Assembly (NCBI GenBank): GCA_030522415.1
Contig: CM060105.1
Coordinates: 18,824,277-18,888,276 of the forward strand
Source of the DNA: Channallabes apus
Lineage: Eukaryota; Chordata; Actinopteri; Siluriformes; Clariidae
Direction: 5' to 3'
Length of the DNA stretch: 64,000 nucleotides
The position numbers were made by a program, and so were the translations under genes. The first letter of the stretch is position 1, and each line of letters starts with the position of its first letter. Under the pieces are notes generated by a model. It made no database searches, was not told the origin of the DNA, and saw nothing but the letters and a program-made list of their open reading frames with translations. Positions 21,995-32,500 of this stretch are shown here, in pieces.

Positions 21995-22137
21995 GCTTTA
22001 AAGCTATTGATATCCAAATGCCTTAAAAAAGATTTACAGACCTGAAAAAAAAAATCTAACCCCTCTAACAAGATCAGTTATTGGATATTTGGTGTCATGC
22101 ACGTGTTCACTTTTGTTCACTTTATTATTCCTGCTAC

Positions 22138-23035
22138 TTTTCCTCCTCCTTCTATTAATACTATTAATATTACCCCCCTCCTCTTCCTCCGCCCCATCCT
22201 CTTCCTCCTCCTCCACCTCTTCCTCCCCCTTCCTCTGCCTCATCCTCTTCCTCCCCCCTCCTCCTCCTCCCCCTCCTCTTCCTCCTCCACCTCTTCCTCC
22301 CCCTTCCTCCGCCTCATCCTCTTCCTCCCCTCTCCTCCTCCTCCCCCTCCTCTTCCTCCTCCACCTCTTCCTCCCCCTTCCTCCGCCTCATCCTCTTCCT
22401 CCCCCCTCCTCCTCCTCCCCCTCCTCTTCCTCCTCCACCTCTTCCTCCCCCTTCCTCCGCCTCATCCTCTTCCTCCCCTCTCCTCCTCCTCCCCCTCCTC
22501 TTCCTCCTCCACCTCTTCCTCCTCCCTCTCCTCTTCCTCCTCCACCTCTTCCTTCCCCCTCCTCCTCTTCCTCCTCCTCCACCTCCTCTTCCTCCTCCTC
22601 TTCTTCCTTCTCCTCGTCTTCTTCCTCCTCCTCCTCTTTCCCTCCTCCTCCTCTTCCCCCTCCTCCTTCTCCTCTTCCCCCTCCTCTTCTTCCTTCTCCT
22701 TCTCCTCCATCATCTCTCCCTCCTCTTCCTCCTACCCCTCCTCTTCCTCCTCCACCTCTTCATCCTCTTCCTTGCCCCATCCTCTTCCTCCTCCTCTTCC
22801 TTCTCTTCCTCCTCCTCCATCTTCTCCTCCTCTCCCTCTTCTTCCCCTTCCTCCTTCTCCTCTTCCCCTCCTCTTCCTCAATCCTCCTTCTCCTCTTCCT
22901 TCTCCTCCTCCATCACCTCTCCCTCCTCTTTCTCCCCCCTCCTTATCCTCCCCCTTCCTCCTCTTCCTCCTCCCCCTCCTCTCCCCCCCCCCCTACTCTT
23001 CCTTCTCCTCCTCCTCCACCTCTTCCTCCGACTCC
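22138..23035. repeat. Long CTC/TCC polypyrimidine tract
   Basis: About 900 bases are almost pure pyrimidine on the plus strand. At 22207-22502 it has a higher-order period of 74 bp: the word CCTCCTCCAC recurs at 22207, 22281, 22355, 22429 and 22503. Proline/serine-rich frames over 300 codons long on this tract are period artefacts. Confidence 0.93.
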
Positions 23036-23639
23036 TACTACTATTACTCCTGCTATTACTATTCCTACCACCACTCCCAACAAATACAATTTTTTAAAGT
23101 AATTAATGAACTGTACATCAAAGTTAAGCTTTGATGTTGAGATTAAAGACTCTGTAGGGGAAATGTATATACACTAACCCAGAGTTCCCTACAAGATCCC
23201 CTGAGCCGCTGACAGAAAGGTCCCACTGTATCTCCACATGGACGTAAAGACAAACCTATACATGCAATAAGCTTGAAAACAAATACACAACTGGAGTGAG
23301 ATTTTTTTCACCATTGTTGTTTAATTCTTCTGCGCTCTCTCTCAGCCGTCACTCCTTTCATTAAGTATGAATGACAGAAATGAATGTTTATGGTTTGTTT
23401 GTGGTCTCAGTTTGATTCAGTTCCAAATGCACATAATTAAGCTAAAAAAACAAAATGTTTGCTGAGGGCTGTGTGGGACGACGCGGGGCTGGAAACGCAC
23501 ACGGGCAAAAGTTTTCATTTAGTCAGAAATTCAGAAACGGAAAATGTAAAGAAATTAAATTAAAACAAGTTATAAATTATGCTTGTGAATAAGCACATGA
23601 ACCAAGCAAAAAAATATGAATTGAAGTATTAAACAAGAC
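23036..23639. other. No gene recognised
   Basis: Ordinary AT-rich sequence between two polypyrimidine tracts, with no transposon ends or coding similarity. Confidence 0.5.
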
Positions 23640-24365
23640 TTTTTTTTCTTTCTTTCCTTTTCTCCATCATTTTATAGATTCACCCTTCTATCCTCCTCAC
23701 GATTTTAACCCTCCACTTTCCCCCACTTCCTTCTTTCTTCTTCCTACCTTCCTTAATTCCTTTCATTCCTCTCTTCTGTTTTTCTTTCTTATTTTCCTCT
23801 CTCCCTCCCATCCGCATTCCCTCCGTCCTTTCCCTATAATTTTATAGATTCACTCTACCTTTCTTTTTCTCCCTCACTATTTTAATCCCCCACTCTTCCT
23901 CACTTCCTTCTATCTTTTTCCTTCCTTTCTTCCTTCATTCTTTCCCTTTTGTCCCTCCCTATTTTAATTCCCACCCTTCTTTACTTCCTTGTTTCTTGTT
24001 CCTTCCTTCCTTCTGTCCGACCATTTGTCCATCCTTCTCTTTTTCACCCTCATTATTTTAATCCCCCACTCTTCCCCACTATTTTTCCTTCCTCATCCCT
24101 ACCTTCCTTCCTTCCTTTCTTTTTCCTTCCTTCCTTCCTTAATTTCTTTCTTCTGTGTTTCTTCCTTTACACTTCTCCTTCCCTCCCACCCTCATTCCTT
24201 CCTTCCTTTCCCCATCATTTTGTAGATTCACCTTCCTTCCTTCCTTCCTTCCTTCCTTCCTTCCTTCCTCTTTCTTTCTGTCTTTCTTTCCCCTTTTCTC
24301 CCACATTATTTAAATCCACCCATCTTCCTTCCTTCCTTCCTTCCTGCTTTCCATCCTTCCTTTGC
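23640..24365. repeat. TTCC-type polypyrimidine tract
   Basis: The tract is mainly TTCC units with recurring islands such as ATTTTATAGATTCACC (near 23668 and 23840) and ATCATTTTGTAGATTCACC (24213). These suggest a degenerate higher-order repeat. It lies beside the arm of an inverted duplication whose partner is beside a polypurine tract at 37746. Confidence 0.85.
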
Positions 24366-24553
24366 TCCAAATATCTAGAACACGTTCCACTTCCGCGTGA
24401 CTTCACTGCTGTTGTTTTGTCCCAGTTTGCGTGTGTCGGTTTTGCAGCTCGCCCCTCTGAAACTCTCCGACTGTAAGCTGAACTCCGCAGCATGCTCGGT
24501 TCACTGTGATTGGGGTGAATCAGGGTTATCTGCGCTCGGTTGTATGTAAGGTC

Positions 24554-24615
24554 TGGAAGGGGTTTAAGACCTGGCCTCTAGCCTCACTGCATCCAGGCGT
24601 GAAATTATCTGGATC

Positions 24616-24650
<35 letters not shown>

Positions 24651-24848
24651 TTTACTGCTAATGATTTCATCTTAAATTTCATAATAAATGAGCTGAGCAG
24701 TGTGTACAGTATATACACACACATTAACCTCATCATTAACCTCTCTTCTTCCACCTCCACAAAGTGGAGCTCGTTTGCATACATCCCTGTGTAGCAGACA
24801 AGCAGCGTTCACCATGACCTGTAAAAACACACACGTAACACTCGAGGA
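24554..24848 (+). repeat. Inverted duplication, left arm
   Basis: This segment (AGCCTCACTGCATCCAGGCG through GACCTGTAAAAACACACAC) recurs as the reverse complement at 37467-37745 with modest divergence and a GT-microsatellite expansion. The arms lie about 12.6 kb apart. Confidence 0.88.
24618..24648. repeat. (GT)n microsatellite
   Basis: A GT run absent from the partner arm at 37467-37745, so it expanded or was lost after the duplication. Confidence 0.92.
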
Positions 24849-25350
24849 AATATATTTAGATGCCGGGTCGCTTATACCACTTCAGCTAGTGTACGGATTT
24901 AGACTTTTCACTTCCATTCCTGTCATTTTTTTTTTTTTTGGATGTAAACTCGTTTACCCCACCACACGTATATAACGGTACACGCGCACAGAAATACGGA
25001 AACAGGAGACATGCCTTGACCCAGCACGGTCTCTCAGGAAGAGTAGACAGATAAATCCAGCATTAAGACTTCCTTCAGACAGAAAACAAGAAAAAAGACA
25101 AATATATAAATAAATGATAAGCATCAACCACAACAACATGGGGGAAAAAAAAAGGAAAGAAAAAAATCATCCCAGTGCTGATTCTTCCTTTGAAATCGAC
25201 CTTGTTCCCCTTGTGGAGACGTCTCGAAAATAGACAAGCCAACAATGGGCAATAAAAAAGAATAAATAAATAAATAAATAAAAAGAAAGAAAGAAAGAAA
25301 GTCGAGGCCGAAAAGGACATTCTGAACTGTGGAAAACGTGTCTACGTTTC

Positions 25351-25352
<2 letters not shown>
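24849..25352. other. No gene recognised; A-rich simple repeats
   Basis: Contains AAAT and AAAG tetranucleotide runs at 25258-25300. No coding evidence. Confidence 0.5.

Positions 25353-25427
<75 letters not shown>
25353..25427. repeat. (AC)n microsatellite, about 37 units
   Basis: An uninterrupted dinucleotide run. Confidence 0.97.
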
Positions 25428-25428
<1 letters not shown>

Positions 25429-25683
25429 TTATAAAACAGTCCAGAGCTCTGGAGAAGCAACAGCTATATATATTCCATTATTCATCAAAGACTTTTTATA
25501 ATTTTATGAAACTCTAAATGAGGTCTTTTATCAATTCTTCATTCGCACATCTCTATCTTGTTCTGTGATGCTTTTTTTTCGGTTTCTTCACAATTTCTGT
25601 TTTCTGTAAGTAGAGTTGCTGCTCACCAGGATGAAAATACAGTATACTGTACATTGCTTCTGGTTAACACCAAGACTTTTATC

Positions 25684-25802
25684 TCCAGGTTCTGGGCTCG
25701 ATTCCCGTCTCGTGGTCTGTGTGCATGTAGTTTGCATGTTCTTTCTGTGCTTGGTGGGTTTCCTCCTGGTACTGCGGTTTCCTCCCAGGGTGCTTGGGCC
25801 CG
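25684..25802 (+). mobile_element. V-SINE fragment
   Basis: The B-box part (GGGCTCGATTCCC), then GTTTGCATGTTC and GTGGGTTTCCTCC match the other V-SINE copies. The A-box head and the 3' half are missing. Confidence 0.75.
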
Positions 25803-26048
25803 TTCATCGCTGCTAGAAACTATATTTTTTTGTATATTTTTTTGGCATGATTTTAATTTATTGGAAAAATGAACCAGTGGCCTCAAATTGAACATGTATT
25901 AACACCTAATCGCAACTGCTAAGCATTTAGAAAGACCTTCACTATACTAATTTTGCAACGATGCACTTACAGTGGTGACCAAATGTATTGACAAAAGTAA
26001 AAATCAATGCTTTAATGACAGTCTCAATTTCTTTAAATAACAAAAATT

Positions 26049-26057
26049 AAGATAATA
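26049..26057. repeat. SINE target duplication AAGATAATA, left copy
   Basis: It is repeated at 28289-28297 on the other side of the V-SINE and marks the SINE's insertion into the Tc1 relic. Confidence 0.85.
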
Positions 26058-26319
26058 GGCGGCGCGTTGGTGTAGTGCAGTGGTTCTCAAACTTTTTCTG
26101 TCATTCCCCACTTAAGGGGGTGAGCAAATTTTCAAGCCCCACTTGTCAACAAAATAATAACGAAATCTGCCAAGTTTACTGTTTATTGAAATATCAATTT
26201 CTAAACCAATAAGATCAAACAACACCAAGTTAAAAACAGATAAAATACACGTGCAATTGTTATAAAAGGCTTACATTGTCACTTATCTTTGCATAACTGA
26301 CCCCATGTTTATTAGCTGC

Positions 26320-26580
26320 TCAGCAATCGTTTGTAGTTTTTTTGCACTGGCCAATTCTGTATGCAACTTTGAATGAAGCCATTTGTGCTTTGCTGTCCAC
26401 TGATTCAGATTTTACCATGCGATTCTCCTGCTGTCTGTATTCTGCCAGCTTTCTTTGAAAGAAGTCGAGTGGCTTATTAAAGTGTCTTGCTAATTTGTTG
26501 GGTCTCATGCGGTCTGATCCCAGCGGTATAAGACACAAAACACACACAGGTCTCTCCTCTGCCCCCACCATCCCCACCAT
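26320..26580 (-). pseudogene. Buster/ZBED5-like hAT transposase N-terminal fragment
   Basis: The frame reads ERPVCVLCLIPLGSDRMRPN near residues 8-27, LARHFN near 30-35, and then FFQRK, ASFKVAYRIGQCKK at the end. This is the BED-like finger (CxxC then His) and following helix block of the ZBED5/FAM200 and Buster transposase group. It corresponds to the N-terminal part only. The second zinc His is replaced, with HFNKP where HLETKH is usual, so the finger is damaged. Confidence 0.7.
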
Positions 26581-26598
26581 GAAGCAAGTTAGGCTTCA

Positions 26599-27330
26599 TT
26601 AGTGGTGGGCGATATAACCAAAATCTTCTATCACAGTAGAAGCTATTTTCTACCTCGGTAACAATATATATATAATCACAATATAGCAATTTGTATCTGA
26701 AAATGCATAAATAAAAATTAAAACACAAAGAAACTGTTTTACATAATGTAATTTTATATAAACTGTGAATTGCTGAGGTTTGCCGCATTTTTTTTTACTT
26801 TGGCCATATTCGTTTGGATGCTTGGATTTCAGATGATAGAAGAGGTTTGACGTGTTTCCACCACTTGTTAAAACAGTGAACTTGCGTACCTTGCAAATCA
26901 AATTCAAAAATTATATTTAATTCAAACCTTAAAATAAAAGACTATGAATAGGAAATAAATATGAAAAATAAAATAGGGGGTAAATTTAACTAGGAAAGAA
27001 TAAAATAAAATATAAAAACTAAAGTTAAAATAAAATAACTGTACAACAATACACAATATAGAAAATATATGAAGAATATGTGAACAATAAGAGCAGCTGT
27101 ACAAGTAGGAAAAGAATGGTAATGTCCAGGGTTGTGCAATCCACATGTTTAAAGTGGATCACGTTCATCTCATTCGTATCACTTTTCTTCTACCCAAACC
27201 AATTCCACACCACAGACGAGGCAGCTTTTTTTCTTTACAATCTCCTCGTTGTTGGTTTTGTCACATATAAGCAAGCTCACTGCTCGTCTTCTTCCATTGT
27301 CGAAGTGTATGTGAAGCCAAACACATCAAA
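26599..27330 (-). mobile_element. Second hAT-like relic inside the Buster-like element
   Basis: TTAGTGGTGGGCGATATAACC at 26598 is typical of another fish hAT terminus. The minus strand nearby carries the end of a BED finger (26740-26907). A right end is not identifiable, so this is either an insertion with a lost end or a mosaic. Confidence 0.45.
26740..26907 (-). pseudogene. BED zinc finger fragment (hAT-Ac type)
   Basis: The frame reads ICKVRKFTVLTSGGNTSNL, then FYHLKSKHPNEY, at about residues 4-34. The histidine half of a BED finger is complete, but the second Cys of CxxC is Arg. It differs from the Buster-type finger at 26320-26580, which supports a separate insertion. Confidence 0.6.
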
Positions 27331-28301
27331 AGTGGGATGAAACCGTGGCACCCGATTGAACCAAATATCTGCGCAAATACAGCGCAGCGCCACTACCTGA
27401 ATAGCGCAGTGATGATCTGGTTTATTGTTTATTTGCGCAGCCCGGTGGATCGCGCAGCGCCGCTCGAATGCGACCCACTATGTTTTTATTTACAAACTAT
27501 TTAAAATGTCAGGACTGTTTATTATTGTTTCCGCCTTGCCATGCCTGGTTTGTATGTGCGCATCCCAGAAAATGTATTTTGATGGTCAGCGCGGTTTATT
27601 TCTGTCAGAGTCGCGCAGCGCTGCCCAGTGGCTCGCGCAGGTTTGTGATTCGAGCAGCAGCTCAAGTTGGCCCGAAGTTATTGTTCCACTATGGTTCCAC
27701 TTTTTCTCCCGGCCCACAACTGATGTTATTTTAAATTTACTTGTATTAATGATCCATTTATTTGTGTGTGATTGTTTAGTTTTGAGCGTACGCTCTTCAT
27801 TATCAATAAAGAAAAGCATGAATTAGAATAGGTACTTTCCTGTTATTTCCTCCCGTTCATTGCGACCCACCTGTCATGTCTGTATTCCCCACTAGTGGGG
27901 CGCACCCCACACTTTGAGAACCACTGGTGTAGTGTACTGTCGCCTTGCACCTCCAGGGTCTGGGTTCGATTCCCCGGCCAGGCTCGATTCCCGTCTCTGT
28001 GTGCATGGAGTTTGCATGTTCTCCCCGTGCTGGGTGGGTTTCCTCCGGGTACTCCGGTTTCCTCCCACAATCCAAAGATATGCAGGTTAGGCTAATTGGC
28101 GTTCCCAAATTGCCCGTAGTGTGTGTGATTGGGTGTGTGAGTGTGTGTATGTGTGTGTGCCCTGCGATGGATTGGCACCCTGTCCAGGGTGTACCCCGCC
28201 TAGTGCCCGAAGTCTCCTGGGATAGGCTCCAGGTCCCCCGCGACCCTGAACACAGGATTAAGCGGTATAGAAAATGAATGAATAAATGAAGATAATAGGA
28301 G

Positions 28302-28645
28302 TCATTTGTCATTTGATGCAATGAAATTGCTCGACAACAATCAATATTTTCTATGGAATCATTTATCCTTCAAAACCCTGCCGAATCCACCTGCAATACT
28401 CTGGTGTCATTTGCTCAATCCATGCCTGCTTTATTGCTTGTTGAAGATCATGTACGGTTTAAAGATGGTTTCTTCACCCCTCCTGCCTTCTTCACCATCG
28501 TCCAACAGTTTTCTATTGGGTTTAAGCCTGGAGGTAACCCAGTCCATGGCTCCAGAAGCTGAATATCATTGTCACATAACCAGTTTTGTGCACATAGAGA
28601 ACTATAATACATGGCGTACGTTTTCTTAATGCTTTTGGCCAACAC
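28302..28645 (-). pseudogene. Tc1 transposase C-terminal fragment
   Basis: The minus strand reads LAKSIKKTYA, then a PW-x-G-x-P segment and GLNPIENCWTMVKK. This corresponds to the block around the catalytic Glu of a DD34E Tc1 transposase (usually PDLNPIENLW). Beyond residue 65 stops interrupt the C-terminal tail. Upstream catalytic Asp blocks are not present on this side. Confidence 0.75.
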
Positions 28646-28660
28646 TGCAGACAGGTCAAT

Positions 28661-28737
28661 GGGATTGGTTAAAGCTGCCTTAGTGTATGTGTGTGTTTTA
28701 AGCTCATTAAGTTGTGACTTAATTTAGAAGTAAAGTA
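28661..28737. other. Short unassigned spacer
   Basis: AT-rich sequence between the Tc1 relic and the next V-SINE, with nothing recognisable. Confidence 0.5.
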
Positions 28738-28777
28738 CCGGTTATTCTGTATACAGAGTTACGCGGGACCTGGAGCC

Positions 28778-28782
28778 TATCC
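28778..28782. repeat. Target duplication TATCC, left copy
   Basis: Repeated at 34663-34667; 5 bp is the usual length for Ty3/gypsy integrases. Confidence 0.95.
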
Positions 28783-29586
28783 TGTCATGCGCCAGCCAGA
28801 TCAGCCAAGCACATCCAAGTCATAATTTCACCTAAGAAAGTCCTGCCTCCCTAACCAATTACCTTCGCACACCTGTAGCCCATCAGCAATCCACCTCTGC
28901 CTTTAAAAGGAAGCTTAGAATTTCACTCAGTGCCGAAGTATCTTACGTGCGTGCCTCTCGTCTTGTCAGTCTGTGAATTTCTCTAGTGCCCTGTATCTGT
29001 GTTTTGACCTCGATTGTTTCTGGATTTCGATTTCGTCTTTGCCCTCTGGATTTTCTCGTTTGGATTTGACTACGTGCATGACCTCGCCTGTTATCGACTT
29101 CGAATTTGGATCACGCTTCTGGATTTCGTCTCTCTCGCTGCTGGATAACTGTTGCCGACCCTGCCTGTCCCACCGACCTCGATTCATGCTGTTTCCCGCA
29201 ACCCGTGTGTGCTTGTGAGCTCTTCCGCGTTCGCGGACATCGCACAGGAGTGTTTTTGCCGATACGCACAGGCATTCAACCTCGAACGAATTCTCGCTCC
29301 AAACATCGGGCGCCGCGATCACACACACTCTGCCTTAGGCAAGGATTCACGCCCCTTTTCGGAGATTCTCTGTCACGCTCTGCTTCCGGGGTTGTGGAAT
29401 TCCCCGCACGTCATCGACCCGCCTCCTCTCTCGTCACAGGGGATTTCTCCATTCATTCTGTTCACTCACATGTGCAGCCTGTCTCACCTCTGCTCCTGCC
29501 GCATGGTGAAGATCCTTTATGCTTTCCCATTAATAAAGCTGTTTGTCTGCAATTGGGTTCACTTCCATTTACTCACGTCCCTGACA
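28783..29586 (+). repeat. 5' LTR of chromovirus
   Basis: It begins TGTCATGCGCC and ends CCCTGACA. It contains a TATA-like TTTAAAA (28902-28908), a predicted RNA start near 28930 and an AATAAA poly(A) signal at 29532-29537. Confidence 0.96.
28902..28941 (+). promoter_or_regulatory. LTR core promoter and predicted RNA 5' end
   Basis: TTTAAAA at 28902-28908 lies about 25-30 bases before AGTGCCGAAGTATC, the expected spacing for a start site. GCCGAAGTAT (28932-28941) is the exact complement of the primer-binding site at 29589-29598. Confidence 0.65.
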
Positions 29587-29599
29587 GTATACTTCGGCC
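29587..29599 (+). promoter_or_regulatory. Self-complementary primer-binding site
   Basis: GTATACTTCGGCC follows the 5' LTR directly and touches the ATG. It lacks the TGG that tRNA-primed elements have. Ten bases pair with the predicted RNA 5' end at 28932-28941, as in Tf1/Sushi self-priming. Confidence 0.7.
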
Positions 29600-32500
29600 A
29601 TGACGGACCCAGTAGACTTGGATCAATTAAGGCAGGCACTTTCACACCAGGGGGCGATGCTGAGCTCTCACCAACAAAATATCCAACAGGTAAATCAGAC
29701 TCTTTCCTCTATTTCCATTCAACTTCAGCAACTCCTAGATAATCCAATACCAGCTCCAGTGCACACCTCACATCATGAACCCCAGCTCCCAAACCCACAA
29801 CCGTACAACGGGGAACCTGGAACCTGTCGCTCCTTTTTGTCCCAATGCTCCTTGCTTTTGGAGCTCCAGGCATCCTACTTCCCTACTGAACGCTCTAGGG
29901 TGGCTTATGTTATCACTCTCCTCACCGATCGTGCACGTGAATGGGGAACTGCTGTTTGGGATGTCAATGATCCTTGCTGCGCGACCTTCGGAACATTTAC
30001 TGAGGAGATGAAGAGGGTTTTCGACCGCTCCCACTCCGGCAGAGATGCAGCCAGACAATTACTGGAGCTCCGCCAAGGACCCCGTTCTGCATATGATTAT
30101 GCTATAGAGTTCCGCACGCTGGCTGCATCAGCAGACTGGGACACCCAAGCACTCTACGATGTCTTTCTTCACGGTCTCTCTGAAGATGTCAAGGATCAGT
30201 TAATGAGGCAAGAGCTCCCCTGTGATTTCAATGGTCTGATGGAATTAGCGGGTCGTGTAGATGCTCGGCTAACTCAAAGACGCTGTTTTCGACCCAAGTT
30301 CTCTTCCAGTTCTGGACCCTCAGCACCACCACTGTCTTCTTCCAGCCGGCACACAGTACCCGGGATGGGCCCCAGTTCATACCCAGAGTCTATGCAGGTA
30401 AACAGAACCCGGATCTCCTTTGAAGAGCGTCAGCGGAGACTCCAATCTGGTTCTTGTCTTTATTGTGGCCAGAAGGGTCACTATGTTCCCCAGTGCCCTC
30501 TGAAAGCAAGAACTCCTCCAGTGAATCTAGGGACCCTGGAAGGGTCAGCCATGAACCAATCCGCTAGCTCACGCCCACTTCTACCTACCATCATTGTCGC
30601 ACAAGGCAGACCTCATGTGGTCCCTGCACTAATTGACTCTGGCTCAGACCAAAATCTGATGTCCGCCTCCAAAGTCAAGGATCTCAACCTCTCAACTCAA
30701 GCTCTTGAGTCTCCATTAGCCGTTCGAGCCCTCGACGGCACTTCTCTGTCTTCCATTACTCGGCGTACAGAGCCAGTAATCCTTCGAGTATCTGGCAACC
30801 ATTCTGAGGAACTCTCTTTTCTTGTTATGCATGATGCCCACTCCTCCTTGGTTCTTGGTCGACCTTGGCTGATCCGTCATAACCCACACATTGATTGGAC
30901 TAAGAACACGATCCGAGAATGGAGTCCCTTGTGTCTAGCATCCTGCCTGAAGTCTGCTCACCGTTTCACAGTAACATCTCCTGCCACTGAGGAGTTCCCT
31001 GACCTCTCAGCTGTTCCGCCTGATTACTCAGACCTCAAGCAGGTATTCAGTAAGTCACGTGCTCTCTCACTCCCCACCCACAGACCCTACGATTGTGCCA
31101 TCGATCTCCTTCCAGGCACGACTCCTCCCCGGGGTCGATTATATTCATTATGCTCAAATGAGAGGGAAGCCATGGACAAATATATTTCTGAATCCCTTGC
31201 TGCTGGCATTATTCGTCCTTCTTCATCCCCCGCGGGGGCAGGATTCTTCTTTGTGGCCAAAAAGGACAAGACTTTACGACCATGTATCGATTACAGGGGG
31301 CTTAATGAAATCACCATTAAGAATCGTTACCCTCTTCCCCTGATGTCCACAGCCTTCGACCTCCTTCAGGGGGCTAACATCTTCACCAAACTCGACCTGC
31401 GCAACGCTTATCACCTTGTCAGGATCAGGGAAGGGGATGAGTGGAAGACAGCTTTTAACACACCCTCGGGACACTATGAATACCTTGTAGTCCCATTCGG
31501 ACTAGCCAATGCACCAGCCGTTTTCCAATCCTTGGTGAATGATGTTCTCAGGGATTTCCTGAATATCTTCACATTTGTCTATTTAGATGACATTTTGATT
31601 TTTTCCCGTTCATTGGATGATCACAAGCTGCATGTTCGGCAAGTTCTTCAGAGACTCCTTGAAAACCAGCTATACGTAAAGGCAGAGAAATGTGAATTTC
31701 ATCGTCAAACCGTCTCTTTCCTGGGTTTTATCATCGCCCCGTCTAAGATCGAAATGGATCCAGCTAAACTAAAAGCAGTAACCGACTGGCCAAGACCATC
31801 TACCCGGAAAGACCTCCAGCGCTTTCTCGGGTTTGCTAACTTCTACCGCCGATTTATTAGGAACTACAGCTCAGTGGCCGCCCCACTCATCGCACTCACC
31901 TCCATTAAGGTTCCTTTTGATTGGTCTGATCAGGCAGAGGAGTCATTTGTCAAATTAAAGGACCGGTTCACCTCAGCACCCATCCTCACGCAACCGGATT
32001 CCGCACTCCAGTTCATAGTGGAAGTAGATGCCTCGGACTCCGGTGTGGGGGCCGTACTTTCTCAGAGGTCTCCCGCCGATGGTAAATTGCACCCTTGCTG
32101 CTTCTTCTCTCATCGCCTTTCCACCGCTGAGAAGAACTATGGTATCGGAGATCGGGAGCTGCTCGCGGTAAAACTGGCGCTGGAGGAATGGAGACACTGG
32201 CTTGAGGGCACAGAGGTCCCGTTTCTCATCTGGACAGATCATAAAAACCTTGAATACCTCAAGTCAGCTAAACGCTTGAACTCTCGCCAAGCCAGATGGT
32301 CATTGCTCTTCTCACGTTTCAACTTCTCCCTATCTTATCGACCAGGGAACAAGAATACCAAGCCCGATGCCCTCTCTCGCCAGTTCACTTCAGTCACGGG
32401 TGATTTTCCTCCACCGACTATTCTGCCACCACAATGTCTCATAGGCGCAACCCTGCTAGATGTCGAAGCTCTGGTAAAGCAAGTATTAGACCGGGAACCC

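Larger units (their letters stand above)
26078..27926 (-). mobile_element. Non-autonomous hAT (Buster/Charlie-like) element
   Basis: It starts and ends with the inverted repeat CAGTGGTTCTCAAA and is flanked by perfect GTGTAGTG duplications (26070-26077 and 27927-27934). The minus strand carries the N-terminal zinc-finger region of a ZBED5/Buster-type transposase at 26320-26580. The catalytic domain is absent. A second hAT-like piece is lodged inside it from about 26599. Confidence 0.9.
26058..28288 (+). mobile_element. V-SINE split by a hAT element
   Basis: The SINE head GGCGGCGCGTTGGTGTAGTG stops at 26077. It resumes at 27935 with TACTGTCGCCTTGCACCTCC, the B box GGTTCGATTCCC, the body and the tail ATGAATGAATAAATG. 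Both the SINE's own duplication (AAGATAATA) and the intruder's (GTGTAGTG) are intact. Confidence 0.92.
25970..28660 (-). mobile_element. Tc1-like element relic, split by a SINE
   Basis: The terminus TACAGTGGTGACCAAA at 25968 begins a Tc1-like end. The rest of the element resumes after the SINE at about 28300, where the minus strand encodes the transposase C-terminus. The far terminus is not visible, so the right limit is approximate. Confidence 0.6.

Noticed and set aside
22089..23134. Proline/serine-rich frames over 330 codons long
   Set aside because: They are translations of a polypyrimidine tract in which stop codons cannot occur. There are no domains, and overlapping frames are equally open.
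25124..25460. Cysteine/valine-repeat frames
   Set aside because: They are read from the (AC)n microsatellite.
29587..29599. tRNA primer-binding site
   Set aside because: It lacks the TGG that complements a tRNA CCA end, while it pairs with the element's own RNA 5' end.
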